A DNA stretch of 41,803 bases from Azospirillum isscasi (GCF_030849505.1 NZ_JAUJFI010000033.1:1-41803); one strand, 5' to 3'. Counted from the first letter of the stretch, positions 19,850 to 29,408 are shown. Notes: a model not told the origin generated them from the sequence alone. Numbers and translations are program-made.

Positions 19850-19888
19850 CCGGAGCCGCCGTCCGGAGCCGCCGTCCGGAGCCGCCCC
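19850..19888. repeat. 13-bp tandem triplicate
   Basis: CCGGAGCCGCCGT occurs at 19850-19862 and 19863-19875, with a third copy at 19876-19888 (last two bases changed). It ends 6 bp before the stop codon of the 339-aa gene and lies between that gene and the MFS gene. Probably a replication-slippage product. Confidence 0.9.
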
Positions 19889-19894
19889 GGACGC

Positions 19895-20914
19895 TCACGC
19901 TTCGGTGCTGGCCGGTCCCGCCTGATCGCCGGATTCGTCATCGGACCGGTACATCGCCTTCGTCTGCTCGATGGCTTGGTCGAGTTGCGACTCGAACCCT
20001 TTGAACCACGCCTGATTCTTCAGATCCTCGGGCGTCCGGATGAGATCGCGCGTGATGCCGCGCGACGGGTCGTTCCGCATGGTTTCCATCGACGCCTTGA
20101 TGAGCTTCACCAGCGGGTTGTCGCTGTCCAGGTTCTCCGCCGCCTCGTCCTCGCGCTCCATGAGGGTCTCGTACGAGAATTGCGCCGCCGCCCGGCTCGT
20201 CGCCCATTCGACCGAGGACTTCTCCTCGCCGCCCACCCCGTCCAGGAATTTGACGCCCGCCTTCATCCGCGCGGCGTGGTTGCCGGCGAAGGGATCGACG
20301 AAGCTGCCCTCCTGGCTGATCGGACCGCTGTAGAGTCCCATGGCCAGCCCCTGCTGCTGCACCATGATGGACTGCGCCATGTCCTGTTCCTCTTTGGTGA
20401 ACTGGCCGCCGGCGTTGCTTCGGACCGCATAGAGCGAGCGGCGGTCGAGATCGCCCATCAGGGAATACCAGTCCTTGCCTTCGAAGCTGTTGATGTCGAA
20501 GGGCTTGCCGCTCGCCTCCATGGCCGCGTACTGCGCGTCCATGCGGGCGCGGGCGTCCTTGGCGACGTCCAGCCCGCTCAGGCCCGCCGAACTGGACACC
20601 GCCCCCGGATCGGACACGGTCTTCGCCAGCGCCGTCGCGGGCTTGCCGTCGCGCGTCGGGAAATAGGCGGTGTAGCGGGAGGCCGCGGCGTCGGTTCCGG
20701 CTCCGGCCGGGCCGGCCTTTGCGGCGGAGCTTGTCGCCATGGCCGCCTGGGCCTGGACGGACAGGCTGACGATGACGGCCGAACCGGAGGCGGAGGACGG
20801 GAAGGGCTCCCCGCCGGTCGATTTGGCGGCTGCTCCCTTGTCGGCGGCCACCAGGGTCGTCGTCGCCTTGAGGTTGAGCGTGGACGTGTAGGCGCTCGCC
20901 GCCGCAATCGACAT
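19895..20914 (-). CDS. Hypothetical protein (339 aa)
   Basis: I do not recognise this family. The N-terminal 110 residues are Ala/Ser/Thr-rich and disordered, resembling the tails of flagellar or exported structural proteins (SVQAQAAMATSSAAKAGPAG). From about residue 115 it is structured and helix-rich (DVAKDARARMDAQYAAMEAS, SFEGKDWYSLMGDLDRRSLY, KEEQDMAQSIMVQQQGLAMG), ending in an acidic tail. There are no cysteines, signal peptide or membrane segment. The codon pattern and a good promoter with TTGACA -35 box support expression. GGGAGAA about 10 bp before the ATG is a ribosome-binding site. It is codirectional with, and downstream of, the TPR-methyltransferase gene. Confidence 0.8.
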   Translation of the reverse strand: MSIAAASAYTSTLNLKATTTLVAADKGAAAKSTGGEPFPSSASGSAVIVSLSVQAQAAMATSSAAKAGPAGAGTDAAASRYTAYFPTRDGKPATALAKTVSDPGAVSSSAGLSGLDVAKDARARMDAQYAAMEASGKPFDINSFEGKDWYSLMGDLDRRSLYAVRSNAGGQFTKEEQDMAQSIMVQQQGLAMGLYSGPISQEGSFVDPFAGNHAARMKAGVKFLDGVGGEEKSSVEWATSRAAAQFSYETLMEREDEAAENLDSDNPLVKLIKASMETMRNDPSRGITRDLIRTPEDLKNQAWFKGFESQLDQAIEQTKAMYRSDDESGDQAGPASTEA

Positions 20915-20974
20915 GGGGTTCTCCCGGTCGTCAAAGCGTGCATTCTGCCGAAGCCGCCGATCGTTGACGCCAAG

Positions 20975-21002
20975 AGTATGACGCCCAGGTTGATTGTGTC
21001 AA
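20975..21002 (-). promoter_or_regulatory. Candidate sigma-70 promoter for the 339-aa gene
   Basis: On the minus strand, TTGACA (20997-21002) and CATACT (20975-20980) are separated by 16 bp. The expected start of transcription is about 55 bp before the ATG at 20914. Confidence 0.55.
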
Positions 21003-21070
21003 ATTTCGATCAATCTCCGCTGGCCGGCGAAAGGTCGCAGCGGTGCCCCCGTCTCCGTCCCGGTTTGCGT

Positions 21071-22705
21071 TCAGCCGCCGATGCCGAAGGAAATCTGGTT
21101 GTTGTCGTAGCGGGCGACGACGGTCAGCCGGTCGCCGGGGCGCACGCGGATCGGCGTGTCGAGATAGGTCATCGCCTGCTTCCAGTGGTTCGTCCGCGCC
21201 CGGCTTTCGGAGCGGTAGGTGACCTCCTCGTCCATGAACAGGTCGAACCAGAAGGCCACGCCGTGGCAGGTGCCCTCCGCCGTGATCTCCACGGCGATCT
21301 CGCGCGTGCCCTCCTCGGGCATGTTGCGGGTGAAGTCGAAATCCAGGGCGGTGAAGGGCTCCGACAGCGGCGTGTGGATGTCGGCGCCCAGGTCGATCTG
21401 CTGATAGCCGGGAGAGCGGAACACGTCGAACGCCGACATGTCGAAGCCGCCGATGGTCTTCACCGGGTTGATGCGGGCCAGCTCCGGCGTCTCCACCAGC
21501 ATGGCGTAGACGGTGGAGGCGCGCGGGATGATCGCGCCGCCGGGCTTCACCAGATGGGTGCGGGCGTGCTGCAGCACCGACAGCATGCGCGGCGCCAGCA
21601 TGCCGATGTTGATGAGTTCCGACACGAAGACGTCGGCCTTCTCCGGCAGGTCGCCGCCCTCGCCCACCGACAGGCGGGTGGACAGCTTCGGCACCACGTC
21701 GATGCGGTCGGCGTAGCCGTTTTTGGCGACGGTCTCGCGGGCGACGCGGGCCAGGATCGGGTTCACCTCGCAGGTCACCACCTTCCTCGCCCCGGCGCGG
21801 GCGGCCATCATGGCGACGATGCCCGAACCGGTGCCGATCTCCAGGACCAGCGAGTCCGGGGTCACCGCGCGCTTCAGGGCCGCCTCGTAGGCGTCGTTGC
21901 GCTCGAAATCGTTGATCATCGGCAGGTGCCAGCCGGGCACCGCGTTCGAGTGGATCAGCCGGCGGGTGAATTGCACCAGCGGATGGTCCGGGGCGATGGC
22001 GCGGGCGGCCTCGATGGCCTCCACCGCCTCGTTGGCGCGGTCGAGGCTCTGCAGCGTGTGGGCCAGACCGACATGGGCGGGGACGAAGCGGGGCGCCGCC
22101 GCGATCACCACGCGGAACGCCTCCTCCGCCTCCTCCAGCGCGCCGCGGGTGCTCAGCGCCTCGGCAAGGTTGTAGCGGGCCTCCAGATACTCCGGCGCCC
22201 GGTCCAGCGCGGCGCGGAAGGCGTCCTCCGCCTCGTCCAGACGGCCCAGCTCGCGCAGCGTGGTGCCCAGGAAATTGTGCATCTCCGGCGCATCGCCGCG
22301 CAGCGCCAGGGCGGCGCGGAAGGCGCCCTCCGCCTCGTCCAGACGGCCCAGCGCCTTCAGCGCGTTGCCCAGATTGCCGTGAAGCTCCGGCAGGCGGGCG
22401 TTGAGGGCGATGCCGGCGCGGAACGCCTCCTCCGCCTCCGCCGCGCGGCCGAGCTGGAAGAGCAGGCTGCCGCGGCTGTTGTGGAAGGACGGGTCTTTGC
22501 CGTCCTCCGCGATGGCGTGGGCGAAGAGGTCCAGCGCGCCGTCCGGATGGCCGGTGTGGGCCGCGACGACGCCCAGCAGGTGCAGCGCCTGCGCGTTGTG
22601 CGGGTCCGTCGCCAGGATCGCCCGGCAGGCCGCCTCCGCCCCGACCAGATCGTTCGCCCGCAGCAGGCGGATGGCGTCGTGCAGGGTCGGCGGGGTGTCG
22701 GTCAT
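21071..22705 (-). CDS. TPR protein fused to a PRMT-like arginine methyltransferase domain
   Basis: This 544-residue protein has about six tetratricopeptide repeats (residues 10-245, e.g. AEAEEAFRAGIALNARLPEL and GRLDEAEGAFRAALAL) followed by a SAM methyltransferase with a C-terminal beta-barrel. Motif I is VLEIGTGSGIVAMMAARAGA (288-307), and the acidic post-I residue is in TCEVNP. A PRMT-like loop SELINIGMLAPRML (362-375) keeps the first Glu of the double-E loop but not the second. NHWKQAMTYLDTPIRVRPGD (506-525) matches the THW loop of eukaryotic PRMTs, and FDMSAFDVF also aligns with PRMT1. The TPR-PRMT order recalls PRMT9. The partner or substrate is unknown. RBS sequence is weak; the ATG at 22705 is the family-like start. 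Confidence 0.88.
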   Translation of the reverse strand: MTDTPPTLHDAIRLLRANDLVGAEAACRAILATDPHNAQALHLLGVVAAHTGHPDGALDLFAHAIAEDGKDPSFHNSRGSLLFQLGRAAEAEEAFRAGIALNARLPELHGNLGNALKALGRLDEAEGAFRAALALRGDAPEMHNFLGTTLRELGRLDEAEDAFRAALDRAPEYLEARYNLAEALSTRGALEEAEEAFRVVIAAAPRFVPAHVGLAHTLQSLDRANEAVEAIEAARAIAPDHPLVQFTRRLIHSNAVPGWHLPMINDFERNDAYEAALKRAVTPDSLVLEIGTGSGIVAMMAARAGARKVVTCEVNPILARVARETVAKNGYADRIDVVPKLSTRLSVGEGGDLPEKADVFVSELINIGMLAPRMLSVLQHARTHLVKPGGAIIPRASTVYAMLVETPELARINPVKTIGGFDMSAFDVFRSPGYQQIDLGADIHTPLSEPFTALDFDFTRNMPEEGTREIAVEITAEGTCHGVAFWFDLFMDEEVTYRSESRARTNHWKQAMTYLDTPIRVRPGDRLTVVARYDNNQISFGIGG

Positions 22706-22874
22706 CGCGGCGGCTCCGGGTGGGCGGGAATTCCTTCGATGTCCGCACCATAGCGGGAAAGCCCCAGCCGCTACAGATCAAGTTTGCGTGGCGGCATGAC
22801 CCGCGTGCGCGATCCGGCGTTCGTGTGCGTGGCAATCCCTCACCGCGGGGAGCGCGCCCATTCGTTGTGTTGTG

Positions 22875-22902
22875 TTGACGTTCGATGGCCTTCCGGTAGA
22901 GT
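22875..22902 (+). promoter_or_regulatory. Candidate sigma-70 promoter for the Calx-beta protein
   Basis: TTGACG (22875-22880) and TAGAGT (22897-22902) are 16 bp apart, which would start transcription about 50 bp before the ATG at 22960. Confidence 0.5.
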
Positions 22903-22959
22903 CCGGCGAGCGGGCTCCGCCTGCGCGCCTGCCCCCGACCGTTCCGCCGGAGCCACGTC

Positions 22960-24378
22960 ATGGCCGATACCGACAGCACCCTGCCGATCATCGCGATCTC
23001 GCCCGCCCGGGTGAGCGGCCGCGAGGGCGACAGCGGCGCCACGCCCTTCGACTTCACCGTGACCCGCAGCGGCGACGCCAGCCGGGCTTCGGCGGTCGAT
23101 TGGACGGTGTCATCGTTTACCTGGTATTTGGACATCGACGTCTTCGTCTTCGATCCCACCCAGCCCAACGCCGAGGATTTCGGCGGGACCATGCCGTCGG
23201 GAACCATGACCTTCGCGCCGGGGGAGACGACGAAGACCCTGACGGTCAACGTTCAGGGCGATGCGAAGGCGGAACGCACCGAGGAGTTCATGGTAACGCT
23301 GGCCAATCCGGTCGGCGCCGCGCTTGCCGACAAGGTCGTCCCGCCTCAGGGCAATTCACAGACGGGAAACAACGGTCCAATCCCCACATTGAACCGGGTC
23401 GCCGGCCGGCCCTTTCCGAATTCGGCCATCGGAAGCATCACCAACGACGACAGCCCGATTTCCGTTTTTTTCCCGGCATTGCATTCCGGGACCATCAGCG
23501 TAAAGGAGGGTGACGCTGGAACCCAGACCCTCACCGTTCCGGTGGCCCGCACCAATTCCAACGTCGATGCCTTTTCGGTCGATTGGTCGGTCGCTGGTTA
23601 CGGACCCAACGGGGCCGATGCCGCCGACTTCGGGGGAGCGCTGCCTTCCGGCACGCTCCACTTCGCGGAAGGGGAGCTTTCCAAGATCATCAGCGTCCCG
23701 GTGACCGGTGATCGGCTGGGTGAAGCGGATGAGTCTTTCGCCGTCACGCTGTCGAACCCGGTCACCAATTCGCCGCGCGGGGTCATCCTGCCCACGAGAG
23801 CGGAGTTGGGACTCATCAAGAACGACGATGCCATCGATCCCGGAACGCGCCTCGCCCTCACGTCCAACGGCGCCAGCCGCGAATTCCAGATGGACGCCTA
23901 TTCCGGCCCGGTGGGCTGGCTGAAGAACATGCACATCGGCGGGCACGACAGCGAGGCGATGAAGGGCTCGGACGCCGCCGACTTCATCAACGCGCAGGGC
24001 GGCGACGACGCCGTGGACGGCGCGCTGGGGGACGACGTGCTCGACGGCGGCACGGGATCGAACTGGCTGGTCGGTGGTTTGGGCGGCGACACCTTCTTCA
24101 TCGACGGGCGCGGCGGCGGCACCACATGGTCCACCGTGACCGATCTGGAAAAGGGCGAATGGGTCACCGCCTGGGGCTGGACGGAAGGGGTGTCCAAGCT
24201 GACCTGGGCGGAGATGTCCGGTGCCGAGGGCGCCAAAGGGGCCACGGCCCACATCGACCTGGACGCGAACGGCGGCATCGACATGAGCCTGACCATCGCC
24301 GGCCAATCCTCCGGCGCGATCCTGGTGACGCCCGGTCAGGTGAACGGTTCCAGCTATCTCGCCTTCACCCTCGCCTGA
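22960..24378 (+). CDS. Calx-beta domain protein with RTX-like calcium-binding repeats
   Basis: This 472-residue acidic protein carries two Calx-beta modules: residues about 8-165 (SGREGDSGATPFDFTVTRSG, PSGTMTFAPGETTKTLTV) and about 166-290 (VKEGDAGTQTLTVPVARTNS, PSGTLHFAEGELSKIISV), each ending in SITNDD or LIKNDD. A short RTX stretch follows at 336-380 (GSDAADFINAQGGDDAVDGA, then LGDDVLDGGTGSNWLVGGLG), matching the GGxGxD calcium nonapeptide pattern. There is no Sec signal peptide, as expected for type I secretion with a C-terminal signal. It is probably an extracellular calcium-stabilised adhesin or surface protein; no secretion genes are adjacent. It is convergent with the glutamate dehydrogenase gene. 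Confidence 0.9.
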   Translation: MADTDSTLPIIAISPARVSGREGDSGATPFDFTVTRSGDASRASAVDWTVSSFTWYLDIDVFVFDPTQPNAEDFGGTMPSGTMTFAPGETTKTLTVNVQGDAKAERTEEFMVTLANPVGAALADKVVPPQGNSQTGNNGPIPTLNRVAGRPFPNSAIGSITNDDSPISVFFPALHSGTISVKEGDAGTQTLTVPVARTNSNVDAFSVDWSVAGYGPNGADAADFGGALPSGTLHFAEGELSKIISVPVTGDRLGEADESFAVTLSNPVTNSPRGVILPTRAELGLIKNDDAIDPGTRLALTSNGASREFQMDAYSGPVGWLKNMHIGGHDSEAMKGSDAADFINAQGGDDAVDGALGDDVLDGGTGSNWLVGGLGGDTFFIDGRGGGTTWSTVTDLEKGEWVTAWGWTEGVSKLTWAEMSGAEGAKGATAHIDLDANGGIDMSLTIAGQSSGAILVTPGQVNGSSYLAFTLA

Positions 24379-24413
24379 CCGGGCGCCCGCACACCAGCGT
24401 TATCCAGCCGGTA

Positions 24414-27400
24414 TTATCCAGCCGTCAGGCCGCGGAGCTGCCGGTTCGCCACCGCCAGCATCGACAGATCCACGTTCGGCTGGGTGCGCAGCTCGGACAG
24501 GAGCTGCTCCACCCGCTCCACCACCGGGCGGCGGTGGGCGATCCAGCCGTCGACGGGGGATTCCGCCGGCAACTGGTCAACCGCCTCCAGGACGCGGGTG
24601 GTCAGCGCGGTCTGGTGGGCGAACAGGTCGTCCACCAGGGCGGCGACCGCCTGCTTCTGCCAATGGTTCTCCGCCTTCGCGGCGGCGGCCTTGTCGCGCA
24701 GCCATTCCAGCCCGAAGCGGCGGCCCAGCATGAAGTAGACCGCGGCGACCTCCGCCACGTCCCGCCCGGTGCGCCCGGCGATGCGGACGAGGTCGGGGGC
24801 GGCGGCCAGCACCGGCAGCGCCGCCATGCGGCGGGCCAGATCGGCGGGGACGCCCTGCTCCTGGTAGGAGGCGACGCGGGCGGTCAGGCGGGCCGTCTCC
24901 TCGGCGTCCAGCACCTTGTCCAGCCCGGCCAGCAGCGTTTCGATGCCGGGCCGGAAGGCGTCGGTCTCGCGGGCGATGTCCAGCGGCTGCGGGCAGCTCG
25001 CCAGGAACCAGGCAGCGGCGCGCTCCATCAGGCGGACCGTCTCCAGGATCATCGCGGTCTGGAGCGAGGCCGGGACGGCGGTGTCCAGATCCTCGATCCC
25101 CGTCCACAGCGAGCGCAGACCGAAGGCGTCCCGCACGATGGCGTAGGCGCGGGCGACGTCCGCCGGCCCCATGCCGGTCTTCTCCATCATCTCCTTGACG
25201 AAGGTCGGGCCGGTGCGGTTGACGAGGCTGTTGGTGACGCTGGTCGCGACGATCTCCCGCCGCAGCCGGTGCCGCTCCACCGCCTCCACATGGGCCTTGC
25301 GCAACGGCTTGGGGAAGTAGCGGGTGAGGTCGTCGGCCATGAAGGGATCGTCCGGCAGGTCCGACGCCAGCAGATCGTCGTACAGCGTGATCTTGGCGTA
25401 GGCCAGCAGCACCGCCAGCTCGGGCCGGGTCAGCCCCTCGCGGTCGGCCATGCGGGCGGACAGCTCCTCCTCGTCGGGCAGATACTCGATGGCGCGGTTC
25501 AGCCGGCCCGCCTTCTCCAGCGCGCGGATCAGCCGCGCCTGCGCCTCCAGCGCGTCGGGACCCTGCGCGCGGGCGACGGTCAGGGCCTGGCTCTGCAGGT
25601 AGTTGTCGGCCAGCACCAGCCCGGCCACCTCGTCCGTCATGGCGGCCAGAAGCTGGTCGCGCTGCTTCAGCGTCATGTCGCCGCGCGCCACCACGTCGTT
25701 CAGCAGGATCTTGATGTTCACCTCATGGTCGGAGGTGTCCACGCCCGCCGAATTGTCGATGGCGTCGGTGTTCAGCCGCACCCCGTGCTGCGCCGCCTCG
25801 ATGCGGCCGCGCTGGGTGACGCCCAGGTTGGCGCCCTCGCCGATCACCTTGGCCCGCACGTCGCGCCCGTCGATGCGCAGCGCGTCGTTGGCCTTGTCGC
25901 CGACCTCGGCGTTGGTCTCCTCCGACGCCTTCAGGTAGGTGCCGATGCCGCCGAACCACAGCAGGTCCACCTCCGCCTTCAGCAGGGTCTGCATCAGCTC
26001 CTGCGGGGCGATGCGGTCCTTGGCGATGCCGAAGCGCCGGCAAATCTCCGGGGTCAGCTCCAGCGCCTTGGCGGAGCGGTCGAAAATGCGCCCGCCCGCC
26101 GACAGCAGCGCGGCGTCGTAATCCGCCCAGGACGAGCGGGGCAGGTCGAACAGGCGCCGGCGCTCCTCCCAGCTCCGCGCCGCGTCGGGGTCGGGATCGA
26201 CGAAGATGTGCCGGTGGTCGAAGGCGGCGAGCAGGCGGATGTGCTTCGACAGCAGCATGCCGTTGCCGAACACGTCGCCCGACATGTCGCCCACGCCCAC
26301 GACGGTGAAGTCCTGCGTCTGGGTGTCGTGCCCCAGTTCGCGGAAATGGCGCTTCACCGACTCCCAGGCGCCGCGGGCGGTGATGCCCATCTTCTTGTGG
26401 TCGTAGCCGGCTGAGCCGCCCGACGCGAAGGCGTCGCCCAGCCAGAAGCCGTAGTCGATGGACACCGAGTTGGCGATGTCGGAGAAGGTCGCCGTGCCCT
26501 TGTCGGCGGCGACCACCAGATAGGGATCGTCCCCGTCATGGCGCACCACCTCCGGCGGCGGCACCACCGCCCCCGCGGCGTCCAGGTTGTCGGTGACGTC
26601 GAGCAGGCCGCGCATCAGCGTCTTGTAGCACTCGATGCCCTCGGCCAGCGCCGCCTCGCGCCCGGCGGACGGGGGCGGCGGGCGCTTGACCACGAAGCCG
26701 CCCTTGGAGCCCACCGGCACGATGACGGTGTTCTTGACCATCTGCGCCTTCATCAGCCCCAGGATCTCCGTGCGGAAATCCTCGCGCCGGTCGGACCAGC
26801 GGATGCCGCCGCGCGCCACCTTGCCGCCGCGCAGATGCACGCCCTCCATCCGCGGGCTGTAGACGAACACCTCGACCATCGGGCGGGGCAGGGGCAGGTC
26901 GTCGATGTGGCGGCTGTCGATCTTGAAGGCGAGGTAGGTCCTGGGCCGCCCGTCCGCCCCGTTCTGATAGGCGTTGGTGCGCAGCGTGTTGCACAGCAGG
27001 TTGAGGAAGCGCCGCAGGATGCGGTCCTCGTCCAGGTTCTTCACGTTGTCCAGCGCGCGTTCGATCTCCGCCGCCAGGCCGGGATCGTTCTGCGGGCGGC
27101 GGGCCGGGTCGAAGCGGCTGTGGAACAGCGCGGTCAGCTTGCGCGCGATGGCCGGATGGCCGGCCAGCGTGCTTTCCACCACGTCCTGCCCATAGGGGAT
27201 GCGGGCCTGGCGCAGATACTTGGCGTAGGCGCGCAGCACCGTCACCTCCCGCGCGGTCAGGCCGGCGCGGAGCACGAGGCGGTTGAAGCCGTCATCCTCC
27301 ATCCGCCCGTCCCAGACGGCGGCGAAGGCGTCCTGGAATTTCTCCTTCACCATGGCGCAGTCGATGGGCAGCCCGTTCTGCGAGCGCGCGGTGAAGTCGT

Positions 27401-29258
27401 GGATCCACACCGGGGCGGCGTGGCCGGCGATGGCGATCTCGAAGGGCGATTCGGTGATCACCTTCAGGTCCATGTGCTCCAGCATGGGCAGCACGTCGGA
27501 CAGCGGCACCGGGCGGCCTTCGTGGTAGATCTTGACGTGCAGCTCGTCCCCTTCCGCCTCCAGCGGGCGGTAGAGGTTGATGCCCAGCGTGCCCTGCGCC
27601 GTCGCCTTCTCGATGCGGTCGATGTCGAAGACGGCGGCCTCCGCGTTGAACTGCTCGCGGTAGGCGGTGGGGAAGGCGTCGGCGTAGCGGCGGAACAGGG
27701 CGCGCCCCTGCTCCTCGCCGTGGGCGTCGACCAGCGCGTCGCGCAGATGGTCGTCCCAGCCGCGCGACGCCTGGACCAGCCGCGCTTCCAGATCGGCGGT
27801 GTCCACGGCGGGCACGCGGCCCGGCTCGGTGCGGATGATGAAGTGCAGGCGGGCCAGCACGCTTTCCGTCAACTGCGTGGTGAAGCCGGTGCAGGTGCCG
27901 TCGTAGGCGGTTTCCAGGATGGACTGGATGCGCCGGCGCAGCGTGGTGTCGTAGCGGTCGCGCGGCACGTAGACGAGGCAGGAGGCGAAGCGCTCGAACG
28001 GGTCGCGCCGCACGAACAGGGCCAGCCGCTGCCGTTCCTGGAGGTGCAGGATGCCGACCGCGATGTCCAGCAGCTCCGGCACCTGGATCTGGAACAGCTC
28101 GTCGCGCGGGTAGGTCTCCAGGATGTGCAGAAGCGCCTTGCCGTCATGGCCCTGCGGGTCGAAGCCGGCGAGATCCATCACCTCCGCGACCTTGCGGCGG
28201 AGATAGGGGATCTCGCGCGGGCTGCGGTTGTAGGCGACGGAGGTGAAGAGGCCCGCCACCAGCCGCTCGCCGACGATCCGCCCCTCCGCGTCGAAGCGCT
28301 TGATGAGGAAGGCGTCCATCGGAACCGAGCGGTGGACGGGGGAGGGGCGGTTGCCCTTGGTCACCATCAGGACCCGCGGGTTGCGCAGGAAGTCGCGCAC
28401 GTCCGGCGGCAGGGTGGCGTAGTTGCGCAGCCCGTCGAAGACGGTGACCGAATCGTCGCGCAGGATGCCCAGGCCGCTGCCGGCGACCAGACCCAGCGAG
28501 GAGTCCGCCCCGTCGGCGCCGCTCTCGAACCGGTATTCGCGGTAGCCGAGGAAGGTGAAATGGTCGTCGTCGGCCCAGGCGAGGAAGGCCTTGGCCTCGT
28601 CCACCTCCTCGGTGGGAACGGCGGCGCGGGCGGCGTCGGCCTCCGCGATGGCGGCGCGCACCTGCTCGCGCATGGCGCGCCAGTCGGCCACGGCGGCGCG
28701 CACGTCGGCCAGAACCCGCTCCAGACCGGCGCGGGCCTGGTCGAGCGCCGCGGCGCCGGTGACCGCACCGACCTCCACATGCATGAAGGACTCGGGCGTG
28801 GCGTCGGTGGGGGCCGCCGCGGGCTCGTACAGCTCCGCGAGCTGGCCGTCGGCGTCGCGCTTCACCCGGACCACGGGGTGGATGACCAGATGGACGGTCA
28901 GCCCCTGGCGGTTCAGCTCCGCCGTCACGGAATCGACCAGGAACGGCATGTCGTCGTTGACGATCTCCACCACCGTGCGGTGGGACTGCCAGCCATGCTC
29001 CTCGACCCGCGGGTTGTAGACCCGGACCTTGGCCCGCCCCGGCGCCTCGCGCTGCTGGCCCCATTGCCACATGGCCAGCGCCGCGCCGTAGAGCTGCTCC
29101 GCCGGAGCCTGGATGATGTCGTCGGGCGGGACGTTGTCGTAGAACTGCCGCACGAAGCGCTCCGCCGGTGCGGCGCGGCTGCGGCCCAGCCGCTCGCGAA
29201 CCTGCCGCACGACCTCTTCGGTCAGCTCGTCCTTGAGCTGTTCGGCCCTGAGAGCCAT
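24414..29258 (-). CDS. NAD-specific glutamate dehydrogenase (large, 180-kDa type)
   Basis: This 1614-residue cytosolic enzyme deaminates glutamate to 2-oxoglutarate and ammonium with NAD, linking nitrogen and carbon metabolism. It belongs to the GDH2/bacterial large class: long regulatory N- and C-terminal regions around a core containing GRPRTYLAFKIDSRHIDDLP, GGIRWSDRREDFRTEILGLM, VGSKGGFVVKRPPPP (catalytic-lysine type) and FTVVGVGDMSGDVFGNGMLL (dinucleotide binding). The start was set at the ATG at 29258 because GGAATGGAG sits just ahead; in-frame ATGs at 29276 and 29309 would add 6 or 17 basic residues. The 11-bp word TTATCCAGCCG occurs twice at the 3' end (24400-24410 and 24414-24424), the second covering the stop codon. 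A GGCGG/CCGCC hairpin lies just ahead of the ribosome-binding site. Confidence 0.96.
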   Translation of the reverse strand: MALRAEQLKDELTEEVVRQVRERLGRSRAAPAERFVRQFYDNVPPDDIIQAPAEQLYGAALAMWQWGQQREAPGRAKVRVYNPRVEEHGWQSHRTVVEIVNDDMPFLVDSVTAELNRQGLTVHLVIHPVVRVKRDADGQLAELYEPAAAPTDATPESFMHVEVGAVTGAAALDQARAGLERVLADVRAAVADWRAMREQVRAAIAEADAARAAVPTEEVDEAKAFLAWADDDHFTFLGYREYRFESGADGADSSLGLVAGSGLGILRDDSVTVFDGLRNYATLPPDVRDFLRNPRVLMVTKGNRPSPVHRSVPMDAFLIKRFDAEGRIVGERLVAGLFTSVAYNRSPREIPYLRRKVAEVMDLAGFDPQGHDGKALLHILETYPRDELFQIQVPELLDIAVGILHLQERQRLALFVRRDPFERFASCLVYVPRDRYDTTLRRRIQSILETAYDGTCTGFTTQLTESVLARLHFIIRTEPGRVPAVDTADLEARLVQASRGWDDHLRDALVDAHGEEQGRALFRRYADAFPTAYREQFNAEAAVFDIDRIEKATAQGTLGINLYRPLEAEGDELHVKIYHEGRPVPLSDVLPMLEHMDLKVITESPFEIAIAGHAAPVWIHDFTARSQNGLPIDCAMVKEKFQDAFAAVWDGRMEDDGFNRLVLRAGLTAREVTVLRAYAKYLRQARIPYGQDVVESTLAGHPAIARKLTALFHSRFDPARRPQNDPGLAAEIERALDNVKNLDEDRILRRFLNLLCNTLRTNAYQNGADGRPRTYLAFKIDSRHIDDLPLPRPMVEVFVYSPRMEGVHLRGGKVARGGIRWSDRREDFRTEILGLMKAQMVKNTVIVPVGSKGGFVVKRPPPPSAGREAALAEGIECYKTLMRGLLDVTDNLDAAGAVVPPPEVVRHDGDDPYLVVAADKGTATFSDIANSVSIDYGFWLGDAFASGGSAGYDHKKMGITARGAWESVKRHFRELGHDTQTQDFTVVGVGDMSGDVFGNGMLLSKHIRLLAAFDHRHIFVDPDPDAARSWEERRRLFDLPRSSWADYDAALLSAGGRIFDRSAKALELTPEICRRFGIAKDRIAPQELMQTLLKAEVDLLWFGGIGTYLKASEETNAEVGDKANDALRIDGRDVRAKVIGEGANLGVTQRGRIEAAQHGVRLNTDAIDNSAGVDTSDHEVNIKILLNDVVARGDMTLKQRDQLLAAMTDEVAGLVLADNYLQSQALTVARAQGPDALEAQARLIRALEKAGRLNRAIEYLPDEEELSARMADREGLTRPELAVLLAYAKITLYDDLLASDLPDDPFMADDLTRYFPKPLRKAHVEAVERHRLRREIVATSVTNSLVNRTGPTFVKEMMEKTGMGPADVARAYAIVRDAFGLRSLWTGIEDLDTAVPASLQTAMILETVRLMERAAAWFLASCPQPLDIARETDAFRPGIETLLAGLDKVLDAEETARLTARVASYQEQGVPADLARRMAALPVLAAAPDLVRIAGRTGRDVAEVAAVYFMLGRRFGLEWLRDKAAAAKAENHWQKQAVAALVDDLFAHQTALTTRVLEAVDQLPAESPVDGWIAHRRPVVERVEQLLSELRTQPNVDLSMLAVANRQLRGLTAG

Positions 29259-29408
29259 CGCTCCATTCCTTCCCATTTTTTTGCGGCGGTTTGCCGCCTT
29301 TGTAGGCACGAGGGTAGCCTATTTGCCGCCGCTGGCAACAGGCGGAGGGGCGTAGCCGGAAGAGGCGTTTTTTCACGGCGGAGCCCTTCGCATCCAAACC
29401 GATGAAAG

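Noticed and set aside
21071..22705. Ribosomal protein L11 methyltransferase (PrmA) for the TPR-methyltransferase
   Set aside because: The THW loop, FDMS segment and C-terminal beta-barrel match PRMTs, and the TPR half is not found in PrmA.
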